A DNA stretch of 64,000 nucleotides from Siphonodentalium dalli (GCA_032622095.1 CP136061.1:136859587-136923586); one strand, 5' to 3'. Shown: positions 22,696-33,230, counted from the stretch's first letter. A program made the numbers and translations. Notes: generated by a model from the letters alone, not told the origin.

Positions 22696-23135
22696 CCTGC
22701 AAATAGCGTGTCTGTCATTTGCAGAATGAGGTCCACAGAGGGTGAATTTAGTGATGCTACCCTGCATAGCGGGCTAGCATAACTAAATTCACCCTCTGGG
22801 GACCTCATTGTGCTTAGGCCTCATTTTCTGGGAAGTAACTATGGTATCAAATTAACATTGTTTTTAGTTACGTTTTCCCATCTGGGAAGTTTCTATATCC
22901 CCTAATTTGCAGAAGATAAAATCCATAATCGAGGCTCCAAATGGGTGAACATCACCAACTTCAACTGGGGAACTTCAATCTTATCCTAGGACTGCCATAG
23001 CAGTTGAGGGCCCTAAGCAGAATGAGGCCCCCAGAGGGTAAATTTAGTGATGCTAGCCCACTATGCGGTGTAGCGTCACTAAATTCACCCTCTGGGGACC
23101 TCATTCTACAAATGACAGACACGCTATTTGCAGGC
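22695..23135. mobile_element. 441-bp element with a hairpin at each end
   Basis: Terminal inverted repeats gcctgcaaatagcgtgtc / gacacgctatttgcaggc, extending through tgtcatttg.agaatgagg. Directly inside each end is an 80-bp stem-loop, at 22727-22806 and 23024-23103, built from ccagagggtgaatttagtga and its complement. The two hairpins are themselves related, so the element is a palindrome made of palindromes. It abuts the previous element directly. Confidence 0.85.
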
Positions 23136-23170
23136 TTGCACTCAAGTCTATATACCTGTAGGCCCACCAT

Positions 23171-23515
23171 ACAAGGGAAGCAATCCCCAGTGATCCCTAG
23201 ATACCAGTACCTTTTATGACCATGGAAATGGTATATATCTGTACAGGATATGTCTCTTTTATAAAATGTAATAGATCTCTGGGATGGAGTCACAAATTCT
23301 TAGGGACAGGGATGCTGATAATATTAAAATATGTTTTTCCCCTATTTCTATTCAATAAGTACATGTACACCACGAGGGAAGCAAGCCACCAGTAACCCCT
23401 AATTCCCCTTCTATGACCATGGAAATGGTATATATTTGTGCAGGAGATGTCCCTTTAATAAAATATACTAGAGCTTTGGGAATGAGGCACCAATTTTTGG
23501 GACACCAGAGATGCT
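23171..23515 (+). repeat. Two-copy tandem repeat, about 201-bp period
   Basis: 23171 and 23372 start matching blocks: gagggaagcaa, agt.a.cccctaa-like, tatgaccatggaaatggtat, atatgtcc/tctt and aaaat.ta.tagagct. Divergence is moderate. Confidence 0.75.
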
Positions 23516-23628
23516 TTTGACTTTTCAACTTTCGAGTCTGTATGGGGTACTACTATGGGCCCATAATAATATACTATGAGATGGACTCCATCATTCACAA
23601 TCAGAGGGAAGTAAAGGAGTGTTAGGTA

Positions 23629-23790
23629 TTTGCGCTTAAGCGCAAAGCATTTACACTTAAGCGCAAATGATTTTCACTTAAGCGCAAACAAATTGATAGA
23701 CACATATTTGTGCTCAAGCGCAAATGACATTCGCTTAAGCCCAAATGATTTATGTTTAAGCTTAATATTTGTGATTGAGCGCAAATAAAT
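23629..23790. repeat. Array of palindromic TTTGCGCTTAAGCGCAAA-type units
   Basis: About eight variants of the 18-bp palindrome or its half (cttaagcgcaaatga) spaced 20-30 bp. The same words flank the left end of the 21845 element (21793-21850) and, degenerated, appear near 35690 and 59835-59905. Array followed by tgtgaaaagggcctc, also found near 59907, which links the arrays. Confidence 0.8.
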
Positions 23791-24365
23791 AATAAATGTG
23801 AAAAGGGCCTCCCATAAGTAAGAGGGGACTCTAAATTTCTTGAACATTGAAATTCCCTTTGTTTGAGAATTTGTATATGTTTATATTGAATATTCTCAGT
23901 AAATAACTATTCTGTGTGTTTCAAAAGAAATCAGAATAAATTGTTATTGTTTTTAAGTATTGGTTATAGATAACAGTTAATTAGATTGACTCCCCTCTTC
24001 CAAGATGCATCCTTACTGTTGAAAACCGATCGCCCAAGCGATTCACCCAGGTCTGTTGGATGGCTCAAACGACTTTTCCTACTATGGCCAGTTTGTATCC
24101 TTGATTTGAATGACACATTTAATTGTTTCGTACCATGTTTTTGGTCATTTCACACCATATATTGGTATGTTTCATTGATTCCCAAAAATGATGAATGGTC
24201 ATTCGTACATGTGAAAAATTATATTAATCGTGTTAACTTAATGAGAGTGAACATGATCATGATTTAACGTTCGTGACGATGACAACCCAACATTTACATG
24301 TTAACATATTTCTTTCTTTTTTTTTCTCGAAACAAAATGAACCTATCGAAATTGTTGCGACAAAG
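23791..24365. other. No recognised gene
   Basis: Includes a 93-codon plus frame (23986-24267) without a recognisable domain, and words of the tttcgtaccat repeat at 24125-24175. Confidence 0.35.
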
Positions 24366-24806
24366 TTAAAGATGCATAATCCGAATTAACGCTTGAATAT
24401 TACTATTTCCTTGGCTTCGGGTAAAACATATGTGATTTGAGTTGAGGAACCCACCCATCAAAGCTGAGAATGATCAGATATTGATTTTTGAAATCTATTA
24501 TTTTTTACCATCGATAATTTTTAGTGGCCCAATAAAAAGTCGAAAGAGGACGGATGAAGATGGATAACTCAAAAAGCAAGTGGCTTTTGTTGTGTCAGAT
24601 ATTTGACAAACCCGCAAAATTTCATTGAACAAAATATTGATAAATAACAGGTTTTGGGCAATTGTATACTATATTTGACTGGTTAGCATTATTTTTGGGG
24701 CATTAATCGATTCTGGTAAACGAAGTGGCATTTAAAAAAATGGTGTTGTTGTTGTTGTTGAAATATGATGATATGGGAACCATCGAATCGGACTGAGTAC
24801 CTTTAA
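24366..24806 (-). mobile_element. Family A (TTAA) MITE, complete copy in reverse
   Basis: TTAA at 24366-24369 and 24803-24806. Reverse complement collinear with 9808-10262: ttggcttcggg, gaggaacccaccc, atattgatttttgaaat, cagatatttgacaaacc, tgataaataacaggttttg, and the final gaatcggactgagtacc. A gtt/ttg trinucleotide run near 24745-24760 has expanded relative to other copies. Confidence 0.9.
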
Positions 24807-24839
24807 TGTCATTTAAAAAAAAATAATACCGGTATACTC

Positions 24840-24945
24840 AAAGGTACGAATTGTCGAAATGATACAGGAACTGGTATGAAATGTCCAGAACCCTGGTGCG
24901 AAACATCTCCATGTCAAACTTCCATGGTATGAAATGCCAGCAACC
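24840..24945 (-). repeat. Degenerate ggtatgaaatg repeats
   Basis: Three or four spaced copies of ggta.gaaatg / ggtgcgaaacat, the reverse complement of the units at 25662-25780. Confidence 0.65.
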
Positions 24946-25661
24946 TATTCATCCATTGCACATGACCATTTATTTCCAATGGGCATGGATACGAGTCTCC
25001 CATTGGGGAGGGGGTCCACCTTGATACATGTATGTTCCGACAGCACCCCCTTGGAAGGAAGTTTCCTACAGATGGCTACAGTATAATGTATATCGGTCCA
25101 AAATTTGTTCGAAAATTATTAATTAGATATGACATTTTTGCACGATATGGCTTGTTATCAAACTCCATTTGTACTTAGCTGAATATCACTTCAATTTGCC
25201 GTAAATCGAGTAATATCATTTTACGACATCACTAATTAAGAGTAATACATGTATGATTTTATGACATCACGATCTGAGTAATACACGGTATGGCTTTGAC
25301 ATGGTGTAATTCTATTTCACTATTAGAATACATGTAGGCATAGATACCAATTTTTTGTGATGTCACTCATTAGAAAAAGTTGTCAATATTACACTGTTAC
25401 TAAGAGGCGAACTACCGTAATTAATAGATACATGTAGGGTATTACTTGGTTGGTTTGATATTATAGGCCTGATTTCAGTCCTCAGTAGCCTCATATCAGC
25501 CTTCGTCGTCATGCTGATTGTGATATGAGGATACCTCAGGGTGATATAGGGTCTAATATCAAACAAACGATGTTGGCGCTGCTAGTCTACAGGGTCACTG
25601 TCTCGTTGTTCCCCTTGCCGAGGAGATATAAATGGGTACAGGACGTTTTGTATCATCTTAA

Positions 25662-25780
25662 GTCATTTCGTACCATATTTTTGGTAGTATCGTACCATAT
25701 TTTTGGTAGTTTCATACCTTATTGTTTGGTCGTTTCGTACCATGTAGGAAATCAATTGGTCATTTCGTACCATGTTACTA
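25662..25780 (+). repeat. Tandem array of about 26-bp units
   Basis: Around five units of the form catttcgtaccatatttttggtag, most regular at 25664-25740. No gene is recognised in the surrounding 24946-26489. Confidence 0.85.
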
Positions 25781-26491
25781 CATGTATGTCACACCATATG
25801 GAAACAAATAAATGATTTTCTACAAAGTACGAAATAAAAAAAAGTAACCAAACAATCCGGTACCCTACCGTTATGTAAAACCAAAAATTATGGTATGGAT
25901 TACTATGGAACGACCATGGTTATGGTATCAAATACTGAAATAATGAAGAAGTCACTGCAGTTGTATATATCATTTATGTGGTCACAATATATGCATGTAT
26001 AATGCAACCTGTAAGTTGACATGACCTCTGTTCTAGTTGGCTTATGATTGAGTTCTGAAGTGCTCTTCGCACTGTCAGGTTTACTTGATCAATACTCCAG
26101 CAATGTTCAGAATCCGATTCCACGACGCTCGTATGAAACGTCTAGAAAATAGAATCCATATTTAATAAATCCTTCAGACATTCAATATTACCGATCGCCT
26201 GAATCAACATCTGACTGTTTGAAGCGGTTCCACTCAATGGTTGTTTTCAGAAGAAGTCGTCGCAATGTACAGTGCTAGTACGCACTACACAGTAGATCGA
26301 ACGATTATCTTACGGTGTTAGAGATGTTGTTGTTGTTATTGTTGACATAATCATATTCATACTGCTGTTGTTAGTACTTGTCGAACACATCCTAAGTTCT
26401 CCACCGGATTTTGACAGACAATCCCTGGATCTGGATGGTGTACGGCGTATGATCCTCGCGGATGTGTAGAACGCCGGGAGAGAGAGAATTA

Positions 26492-26761
26492 CAGTAATGC
26501 CCTAATTAATCGACTCCTTTAACCACAGCAGAATTATGGGTAACTTTTCAGGATTTAGTCGGAAATATGGCTTGTTGCCATTCATCGGAAAGCTCTCGGG
26601 GAGAGCTTTCCGATGAATGGCAACAAGCCATATTTCCGACTAAATCCTGAAAAGTTACCCATAATTCTGCTGTGGTTAAAAGCCATATTTCCGACTAAAT
26701 CCTGAAAAGTTACCCATAATTCTGCTGTGGTTAAAGGAGTCGATTAATTAGGGCATTACTG
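26492..26761. mobile_element. Tc1/mariner-type foldback MITE, copy 1 (arm duplicated)
   Basis: TA at 26490-26491 and 26762-26763, ends CAGTAATGCCC...GGGCATTACTG. The left arm of 106 bp (26492-26597) is followed by gggg and an almost perfect complement. The right arm carries an extra 55-bp direct duplication (agccatatttccg...ctgtggttaaa repeated), which accounts for the 55-bp length difference from copy 2 at 42554-42768. TA duplications and CAGT ends point to Tc1/mariner. It has no coding capacity. Transcription through it would give a long double-stranded RNA. Confidence 0.92.
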
Positions 26762-26763
26762 TA

Positions 26764-27590
26764 TGTTCTTTGCGGGAATGTTGAGTTGTCCGCTGCTGTT
26801 CTATTTTGAATTTCGCATGCGTCCATCTCGTTGGGAGTGTTCCACTGAATAATTGTCCGTGGGAAGAATGAATTTGAGTATTCAGCAGAGTTTGTCACCA
26901 GTGGCTCTTACCGGTAGGACAGTGAATTATTACATTCCTGTTTTGAGACTATATTTGTGGCACTGAAATCTGCAAATTTCTTGGCTCGGATTTTGCTGCC
27001 CACCTTTTTTGGTTTAAAGGATTGCTATCCTGATGAAACAACAAAACACTATCGGAAAGCCACCCCTATTGTGATCACAATGATCCAAGTCCCATAACAA
27101 TCGCGTAATAAATAAGCCTCTAAAAATAAATAATACCCCCACCGGTTGTCGGCTATCTCCGTCGCAAATCCTCATATGACGTCAAATGAGTAAACTAATT
27201 AAAACACGGAATCGGAGTCGGAGTTAATTGTGTCTACCTATATGACGTCATATGAGTGGCGATGGAAAATGCGGAATCGAGCGCGTGAGTGTAATGGAAT
27301 TACTGCGGGGCATGGCATGTCAATAACATTGTGTACACGTGGTGAATTTTCAACGCCCGTTGAGTTATCTTCACTTGTGATTTGTCATAAGTGCTGCTTG
27401 GAAAGTTATTGTTTTGACAAGAAATATAGAAGGCCGATCGAGCGGCGTAGATAACACTTTCGTGTCAAAAATACAGCTTATAAAAACACGAGCCGACATG
27501 TGAACTCTATTCGGGTGCGTGTTCACGATGTTGTTTTAATTTTCCATATATATGCCCCGATTGTCCCGTATTTACAATTCATTCGTGACA
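26764..27590. other. No recognised feature; region upstream of the THAP remnant
   Basis: No repeats recognised. Two tatgacgtca..tgag blocks about 65 bp apart (near 27175 and 27240) resemble CRE-like tgacgtca words and are worth noting only as a possible old promoter. A 74-codon frame at 27230-27454 is unassigned. Confidence 0.35.
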
Positions 27591-27989
27591 ATGCCAAATA
27601 AAAGCAGTGTTTTCGGCTGTGGCCGGTATAGTGACTCTCAATTAGGTATAATTCTGCATTCATTTCCAAACGACGTTCGTTTACGTGACATTTGGTGGGA
27701 TTTCTGTGGGAAACCCGTTACTCAAAATCAGAAACTATTGAAGTAGTTGCCAACGAAATAGTCCTGAATTTGTTCCGTCCACTTCGAAAAAATGTGTTTT
27801 GAGCACAACGCGAATACACTTGGCCCGAACAGTGGCTACCGACGACAACTCAGAGGAAATGCAACCCCCACGTTAAACAAATGGACCACCGACGAGAATG
27901 CCATCCCAAGAAAAACGTCAACTCCCGTAAAGAATATAAATTTGCCGGAGCTTCCAGTCGTGAGTATATCCAATCGAACCTATCGCTAA
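27591..27989 (+). pseudogene. THAP zinc-finger domain pseudogene
   Basis: One frame holds the pieces of a THAP domain, the DNA-binding zinc finger of THAP proteins and of P-element transposases. From the ATG at 27591: MPNKSSVFGCGR (first zinc cysteine replaced by serine, second present), then HSFPNDVRLRDIWWDFCGK (the family's F-P and tryptophan positions), then ICSVHF (27768-27785, the Cys and His ligands), then YRRQLRGNATPTLN, matching the AVPT-like end. Three in-frame stops (27744, 27759, 27765) lie between the two halves, so it cannot make the domain. The frame reopens to a stop at 27987. About 45 codons of low-complexity tail follow the domain. An AATAAA lies 20 bp after the final stop. 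It could derive from a host THAP gene or a P-like transposon; no transposase catalytic part is visible. Confidence 0.8.
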
Positions 27990-28008
27990 AAAGCCAATAC
28001 ATATACCA

Positions 28009-28372
28009 AATAAAGAGCGTTTCATTTGACGAGTCAGTCATGGTTACGAATACATATCATTGCAGTTAAATTGGGGAGTATATTGATGAATAATTTAGTA
28101 AAGTATTCACGATGACAACTCGAGTCCCACATTTTCCTTCACTATGACTCAATAAAGAGCGTTCCATGTTAAGAGTATTCCTTATATGGTGCGAATAAAA
28201 AGAGTTTAATAAACCGGAAATTGCTACGACTTTGACGGATATATAAAGCATGTATATCGCAAGTTCGTGTGCATGTATTTACGTGTATTTGTGTAAACAG
28301 TAAATAATCACGATGACAACTGTTCTAAGTCGAGTCCCAATTTTCCTTTACCATGACTAAATAAAGAGCGTT
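28009..28372 (-). other. Cluster of three 13-bp motifs (AATAAAGAGCGTT)
   Basis: Exact copies at 28009-28021, 28151-28163 and 28360-28372, all in the orientation that puts AATAAA first. The last two sit in a diverged direct repeat (cacgatgacaact...cgagtccca...ttttcctt...ccatgact). They follow the THAP remnant, so at least the first could have served as its poly(A) signal. That is inference. Confidence 0.8.
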
Positions 28373-29093
28373 CACTGTAAAATAAATCACAGATGAAGAC
28401 TTTGATATATTAATAAGTATATTCTAACACGATGTATACATAAATTATCGTATATTATTTCGGTTTTACGGTCAGTTATCTATATAAACATGTGCTCGTG
28501 TTTCTCTTTTTTTCGTTACCGGAACAGTCAAATTATATTATATATTCATATAAAGATTGCATATATGCGAAGACTTGCACAGTTAATACTAATAGACAAT
28601 TATCATATCGTAAACATTCCAGTGTCCAGATCCTACGTAAAAAGCGGCATGGCTTTATAATAACAACACATCGCGATACATATAATAATAACACGCTAAA
28701 GACGTTTAATTGTGAGAACACGATGTATTTGCATTCGCAGTGTTCTCCCATTATGCGACAAACGTCAAAAGCCGCGATGGAATTCATGATCGCTTTGCGC
28801 GTGCAAACTTATGGTATCGTTGAATATCTATGCGTTGTCAATGGGTTACCACGTGGTCGATCATGTGACTATGCTTCTGTTTACACGTGACAATCATGTG
28901 ATGTGGCCGATGATCACGTGACTCGTCTACAACACAAAATCTTCGGCTAACTTCGGAATTTTTTTTAATCGTTATAAAAATAACGATTAGCGGCCGAATA
29001 TTAGATTACATGCGCATAATGGACATTTTATGTATATATTATCGGTATATTGAAAGGAAATACTAAAAAAAATTCAGGATCATATTCCTTTAA
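28373..29093. other. No recognised gene; 132-codon frame
   Basis: A plus-strand frame at 28492-28890 (132 codons) overlaps an 84-codon minus frame and matches no family. A small palindrome aatcgttat-aaaa-ataacgatt lies at about 28968-28988. Three catgtgac/tcacgtga-like words occur between 28860 and 28925. Confidence 0.35.
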
Positions 29094-29100
29094 TAACCCT

Positions 29101-29462
29101 TGGAACAAACGTCGCACTACTGACGACTCGAATTCAATTATTTGAATTCTAGTCGACAAAAGTGCGACGTTTGTTTCAAATAAATGCGAGTAGACGCACT
29201 ACCGACGAAGAATGCGTGTGGTCAACACGAATTTAATTGCTGATGCGTCTGAGATCCGTGTTTGAAACAAACGTCGCATCACCGTCGACTCGAATTTATA
29301 TCGGAGAAATGCAAACGAGCTGCATAATGATATGCTAATGAGGGAATTCCAATTGAAACTGGAAAACACCAACGAGCATGACGTAATTTGGTGGTATTTG
29401 AATTCGAGACGACGAAAGTGCGACGTTTGTTTCAAATTAAATGCGAGTAGACGCACTAAATA
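29101..29462. repeat. Subterminal AAACGTCGCAC array
   Basis: AAACGTCGCA words at about 29107 and 29269 (plus) and the reverse gtgcgacgttt at about 29162 and 29419, with partners at 32749 and 32822 near the other end. The block aaatgcgagtagacgcacta occurs at about 29181 and 29440. 29101-29178 folds into a hairpin. Clusters of this kind are what a transposase would bind. The binding role is inferred. Confidence 0.75.
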
Positions 29463-30531
29463 AATATTTATTCCGTTTGGATATACCCGCTACTATGCTT
29501 GGACGTGTGCAAACTTCACATCGACGATGGGTTGAAATTGTTCTTATAATTGTTTTTACAACAATGAATTATTGGGGAATTTGTTGTTTTTAGACCAACA
29601 TTTGCATATTTTCCTACTTTTGGTCCAACATTTTGACTGAAATGGCCATCAGTCGGGAAGCCTGTGTCCTGGTCCCTCGTGACCCCCGTGGCCAGCCAAA
29701 AAAACTGCTAATTATTTTCCTATGCTTTTGTTCAAAATTATAAACTTAAATGGTCAGGTTTGGAAATTTCCAACACTTGGAAAGCTTGAGGCCAGTCTAG
29801 ATGCTATAGGTTTTTGCGGTTTTCATGTTCAGACTTTTTTCCCACCGTGCCCAACTATGATTGGATTTTCAGGTTCAGATCTCTAATTTTTCTTCTACTG
29901 GCAGAACCATGGTCCGTCCAGTGCATCACAGTGATCACAAGTCTACTGATCCATTCAGAATAGGCTATCATCCAGGCATGTGAAGGAACAGCCCAGCGGG
30001 GGTGCAAATTGAATTACGCAAATTTATTAGCTCCCCCCAACGGAGACCCTCTAGCTATACGTCCCTGCCCGCCATGTTTATTTTACCACGTGGTTTTAGA
30101 TAGGCCTACTGACGCAATATAGTGTTATACCGCGTTGACCTCAACTTGATATTAAATTAGAGACCTTTCGCATCCTCACGTTTACGATTACGAATACCGA
30201 TAGCTATTCGTAGTCCGATAGCTATTCGTAGTCGTAAGTCTATCCGTATGGCCAAAAAGTCCTTTCGCAAAACGATTACGCGTAAGAGTTTTGACGAACA
30301 CGTACGATCATTATTTCGTACCACTTTTACAACTCAAAGCGTGTGTTTGGTATACAGTCCCTTAATACTTCACTTATCGTCTCATTTGCAACAATGCGAT
30401 AATCATGACCAGTTAATATTGTCAATAATTCGACCAGTCACAACGTACAACCCGGGATTCTCGTGATATATTGTGGCAATACAGGTATAAATGCCAGGTC
30501 ATATGTGGTGGAAATTCAGTTCGTTGTTAGC

Positions 30532-30775
30532 ATGGATGACCAGATAGACGTTATGCTGATGGGGAAGAGGTGTTCCTGAATGTGGACCTCACATCAACCA
30601 CGACGCCATCGTTCAAGCCCCTTCAAGTCCGCGAGTTGATTTCAATGCGATTTCGGCTTCACCTCTTTGGGTTTAGGAAATCCGACATAAGGTTGGTGAG
30701 CTCGCTGATGTGCATCACTTCTGATTTGTTACTACCAAATCGAAACAAAGTCGACACGGTAGAAGCGATGTGCAT
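30532..30775 (+). pseudogene. PIF/Harbinger transposase N-terminal fragment
   Basis: An ATG at 30532 opens MDDQIDVMLMG, then a frameshift near 30555-30563 moves the protein into the frame that continues EEVFLNVDL. The second part contains RFRLHLFGFRKSDIRLV, then a DLLLPNRNKVDTVEAMCI string. This matches the segment before the DDE nuclease in HARBI1/ALP1-like transposases (an RF.FRK.DI...L pattern followed by nR..vd.vEALCILL). Coding homology stops at about 30775 where family-A sequence begins. No DDE residues survive. Recognition is from memory of the family pattern, so moderate certainty. Confidence 0.65.
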
Positions 30776-31446
30776 CAAGTTGCTTTTTTGTCAGATATTT
30801 GACAAACCGGCAAAATTTCGTTGAACAAAATGTTGATAAATAACAGGTTTTGGGAAATTTTATAATATAGTTGACTGTGGTTAGCATTAATTTTGAGCAA
30901 TTGATCGATTCTGATATCAGAAGCGGCATTTAAAAAAAAAAAGTTGTTGGAATCTGATGATATGGGGACATCTAATCGGATTGAGGGTCCCCATCTCAAC
31001 AGATTCCAACAACAAAAATCCGATCAGAGGGTCCTATATTACTATTTCTTTGGCTTTGGGGGTAAAAAATATTTGATTCGAGTCGAGGAACCCATCAAAC
31101 AAAGCTCAGAGTTATTAGATATTGATTTTTGAAATTTGTTATTTTCTCGAGATGAGTACTAAATAATTGCATTCAATTTCGTAATCTGCTCGAGATGTGT
31201 ACACCAAAACACTATTCAAACAGACAAGGATGGATAACTCTAAAATCAAGTGGTAATAATAACGCAATTTTGACTGTGTTCTGGGCCAGAAAGTATTCCC
31301 GATAATGAAAAATAATAGATTTCTAAAATCGATATCTAACGAATCTGAGCTTTGATGGGTGACTTCCTCGACTCGAATCAAATATATTTGACCCCCGAAG
31401 CCATTGAAATAGTAATTGAGAGGAGTTTTTTCGGATTGAGTACCTT
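30776..31446. mobile_element. Rearranged family A (TTAA) MITE pieces
   Basis: 30776-31000 is the reverse-orientation portion (cagatatttgacaaacc, tgataaataacaggttttg, catctaatcggattgag). 31000-31135 is the right end in reverse and 31330-31446 the right end forward, ending gagtacctTTAA. So at least two copies are joined head to head. The gtaccttt-aaatacctttaaa end is duplicated. The first junction is not at a TTAA, which implies truncation or deletion. Confidence 0.75.
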
Positions 31447-33071
31447 TAAATACCTTTAAATGTGCGTGTTTTTTAAATTAAAAATAAATGCAAAGAACAA
31501 ACCTGACAGAGACTGCTGAGCTCTGGTTATGTCGGTGGGTGTGCCAAATATTATTTTAGTTACGGTTCAGGAGCAGAAATCACTACTTACAAGTTGAATC
31601 GGGATCCAGGGTAGGTTCAGATTACTCAGCCAGAGTACTTTATGTAACTTAGAACTCGGTTATGAATTCCATGTAATTTTAAAATCGGTTATGAATTCCA
31701 TGTAATTTTAAAATGCCCTGCGTTACAGACTCTACGAGAGATATATATAAAACCCAACTTCTACCGAAAACCGAATATTATTAAATTGAATGAACTATTC
31801 AATTCGGGAAAGTGGAAGAGAACACAAAATCTTTCACTATTCATTAATAGGGTTATGCCATTATTTAGGCTCTCCTGAGGCATTCTATAACTGCACACGT
31901 TAGGACACCACCATGGGTTATTGAATTAAATAATTGTTGAATTTCACTATATATTGTGTATTATCTTGCACATAATAATCACTCAAAACTCCTCATGCAT
32001 CGCACACTATATATATACTGTATTTTTGGCGACTGGTTTCATAGTGCACTCCTCTTACTGTAAAGTTTTCTGTCGCAGCCAGCGATGGCTATCCGTTGTG
32101 AATAGCGATCTTATTTCGCGGGAAGCTCGTGATTCACGACGACGAGTACAGTGATTGACAATCTAAACAGCATATCGAGGTCGTAGCTCAATGCAACTGG
32201 ATGGTTTACATGATATACATATACAGTCTCGAGCGGAGTAAAGTGATATATTGCAGAAAATAAATTTCAGGTGTTATTTGAGCTTATTAGAAACCATGAA
32301 ATCGTAACCGTCATTACGGATAGTAAAATACGAGAACGATTAGAAAGTATACAAAGGTTGGTGACGTAGTACCCTATCCGTATCCGTAATCGTAAACGTG
32401 AGTTTTGCGAAAGGTCTCTATTGTTAAAAAGGTACAACGTTTCGTATAAAAAGTAAACTGGACCTGATTTCTTTCAGACAAGTTCAGAGCAAAATACCAC
32501 CTAAAGAATCATGTCCGACCTAAAATATGTGTAAAATACCTAATAAATAGCGATATAAAACCAATAATTTCCACTCCTCAGAATATTAACATTAATTTCG
32601 TCGCTTGGAAGTCAAAAGACACATTTTCTCACTAAATTTTACGTTTTAGAATTGATATATAACTTCATATTTTAGCCGTTTTGACCAAAACCCTCATGAA
32701 CGCTTTATGCCATTTTAAGAAATCATTTAGATTCGTCTTGAATTAAATGCGACGTTTGTTTCAACATACGAATTATGAATTAAACTCGAGTATAATTCGA
32801 ATTTAATTCGAGTCGTCGGTAGTGCGACGTTTGTTCCAAGGGTTAGCCGTTAATATCATTTTTCGACAACCTTAATCTATCGTGACGTCAGTCGTGCGCT
32901 GACAGCAGCCCACGTTTATTTGGCAAGGTGCCATACTTGTTAATTTCAGTTCATAAGACAAAATTGTTGATAAATAAATAAACAAATAAATTTACTAATA
33001 TTATGGAATTATATTGGGGGAAAACAAGAAGTTTGATCAATATTGGGATTAAGCGGACATGGCTCATTCGA

Positions 33072-33103
33072 CCTTCCAAATTATGTCTACGTAATTTGGA
33101 AGG
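33072..33103. repeat. Perfect 12-bp-arm hairpin
   Basis: ccttccaaatta and taatttggaagg with an 8-base loop. It is read by overlapping frames on both strands (32951-33242) that are unlikely to be genes. Confidence 0.8.
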
Positions 33104-33230
33104 TGGTTTTGTCAGATATAGGTTGACAAAAACACTAAATATTGACATACCGGCTTCATATGCTTCAAAATACTTTCCTTGGTCACAGCTATTTTCCGAG
33201 ATGTTTAAATTTTGGCACATAAGTGAAACA

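Larger units (their letters stand above)
30159..32419. mobile_element. 2.26-kb nested PIF/Harbinger-like element (degenerate)
   Basis: Ends AGAGACCTTTCGCA and TTGCGAAAGGTCTCT, with inner cgtttacgattacg / cgtaatcgtaaacg. The flanking bases ATT (30156-30158 and 32420-32422) could be a 3-bp target duplication. It carries a transposase N-terminal remnant (30532-30775), is broken by family-A pieces (30776-31446), and the rest (31450-32340) holds no recognisable catalytic region. A 353-bp internal-deletion relative with the same ends is at 57386-57738. Confidence 0.8.
29094..32845. mobile_element. 3.75-kb element with 43-bp terminal inverted repeats
   Basis: Left end from 29094 (taacccttggaacaaacg, tcgcactactgacgactcg, aatt) is mirrored at 32803-32845 with one mismatch. 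It encloses a second, nested element (30159-32419). Both ends carry further AAACGTCGCAC motifs. No transposase belonging to the outer element was recognised, so it is non-autonomous or an outer shell. Target duplication unclear. The flanks 29463-30158 and 32420-32740 show nothing else recognisable. Confidence 0.8.

Noticed and set aside
27020-27060. ctgatgaaac as a hammerhead ribozyme core
   Set aside because: The second conserved half (cgaaa closing a stem) and the helices are missing. Other ctgatg words in the window also fail.
27170-27250. Two tgacgtca words as a CRE-type promoter of the THAP remnant
   Set aside because: Suggestive position, but there is no initiator or transcript evidence, so it was only mentioned in the region note.
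32177-32206. tagctcaatgcaactgg as a Pol III A box
   Set aside because: No matching B box downstream, so no tRNA-like gene was called.
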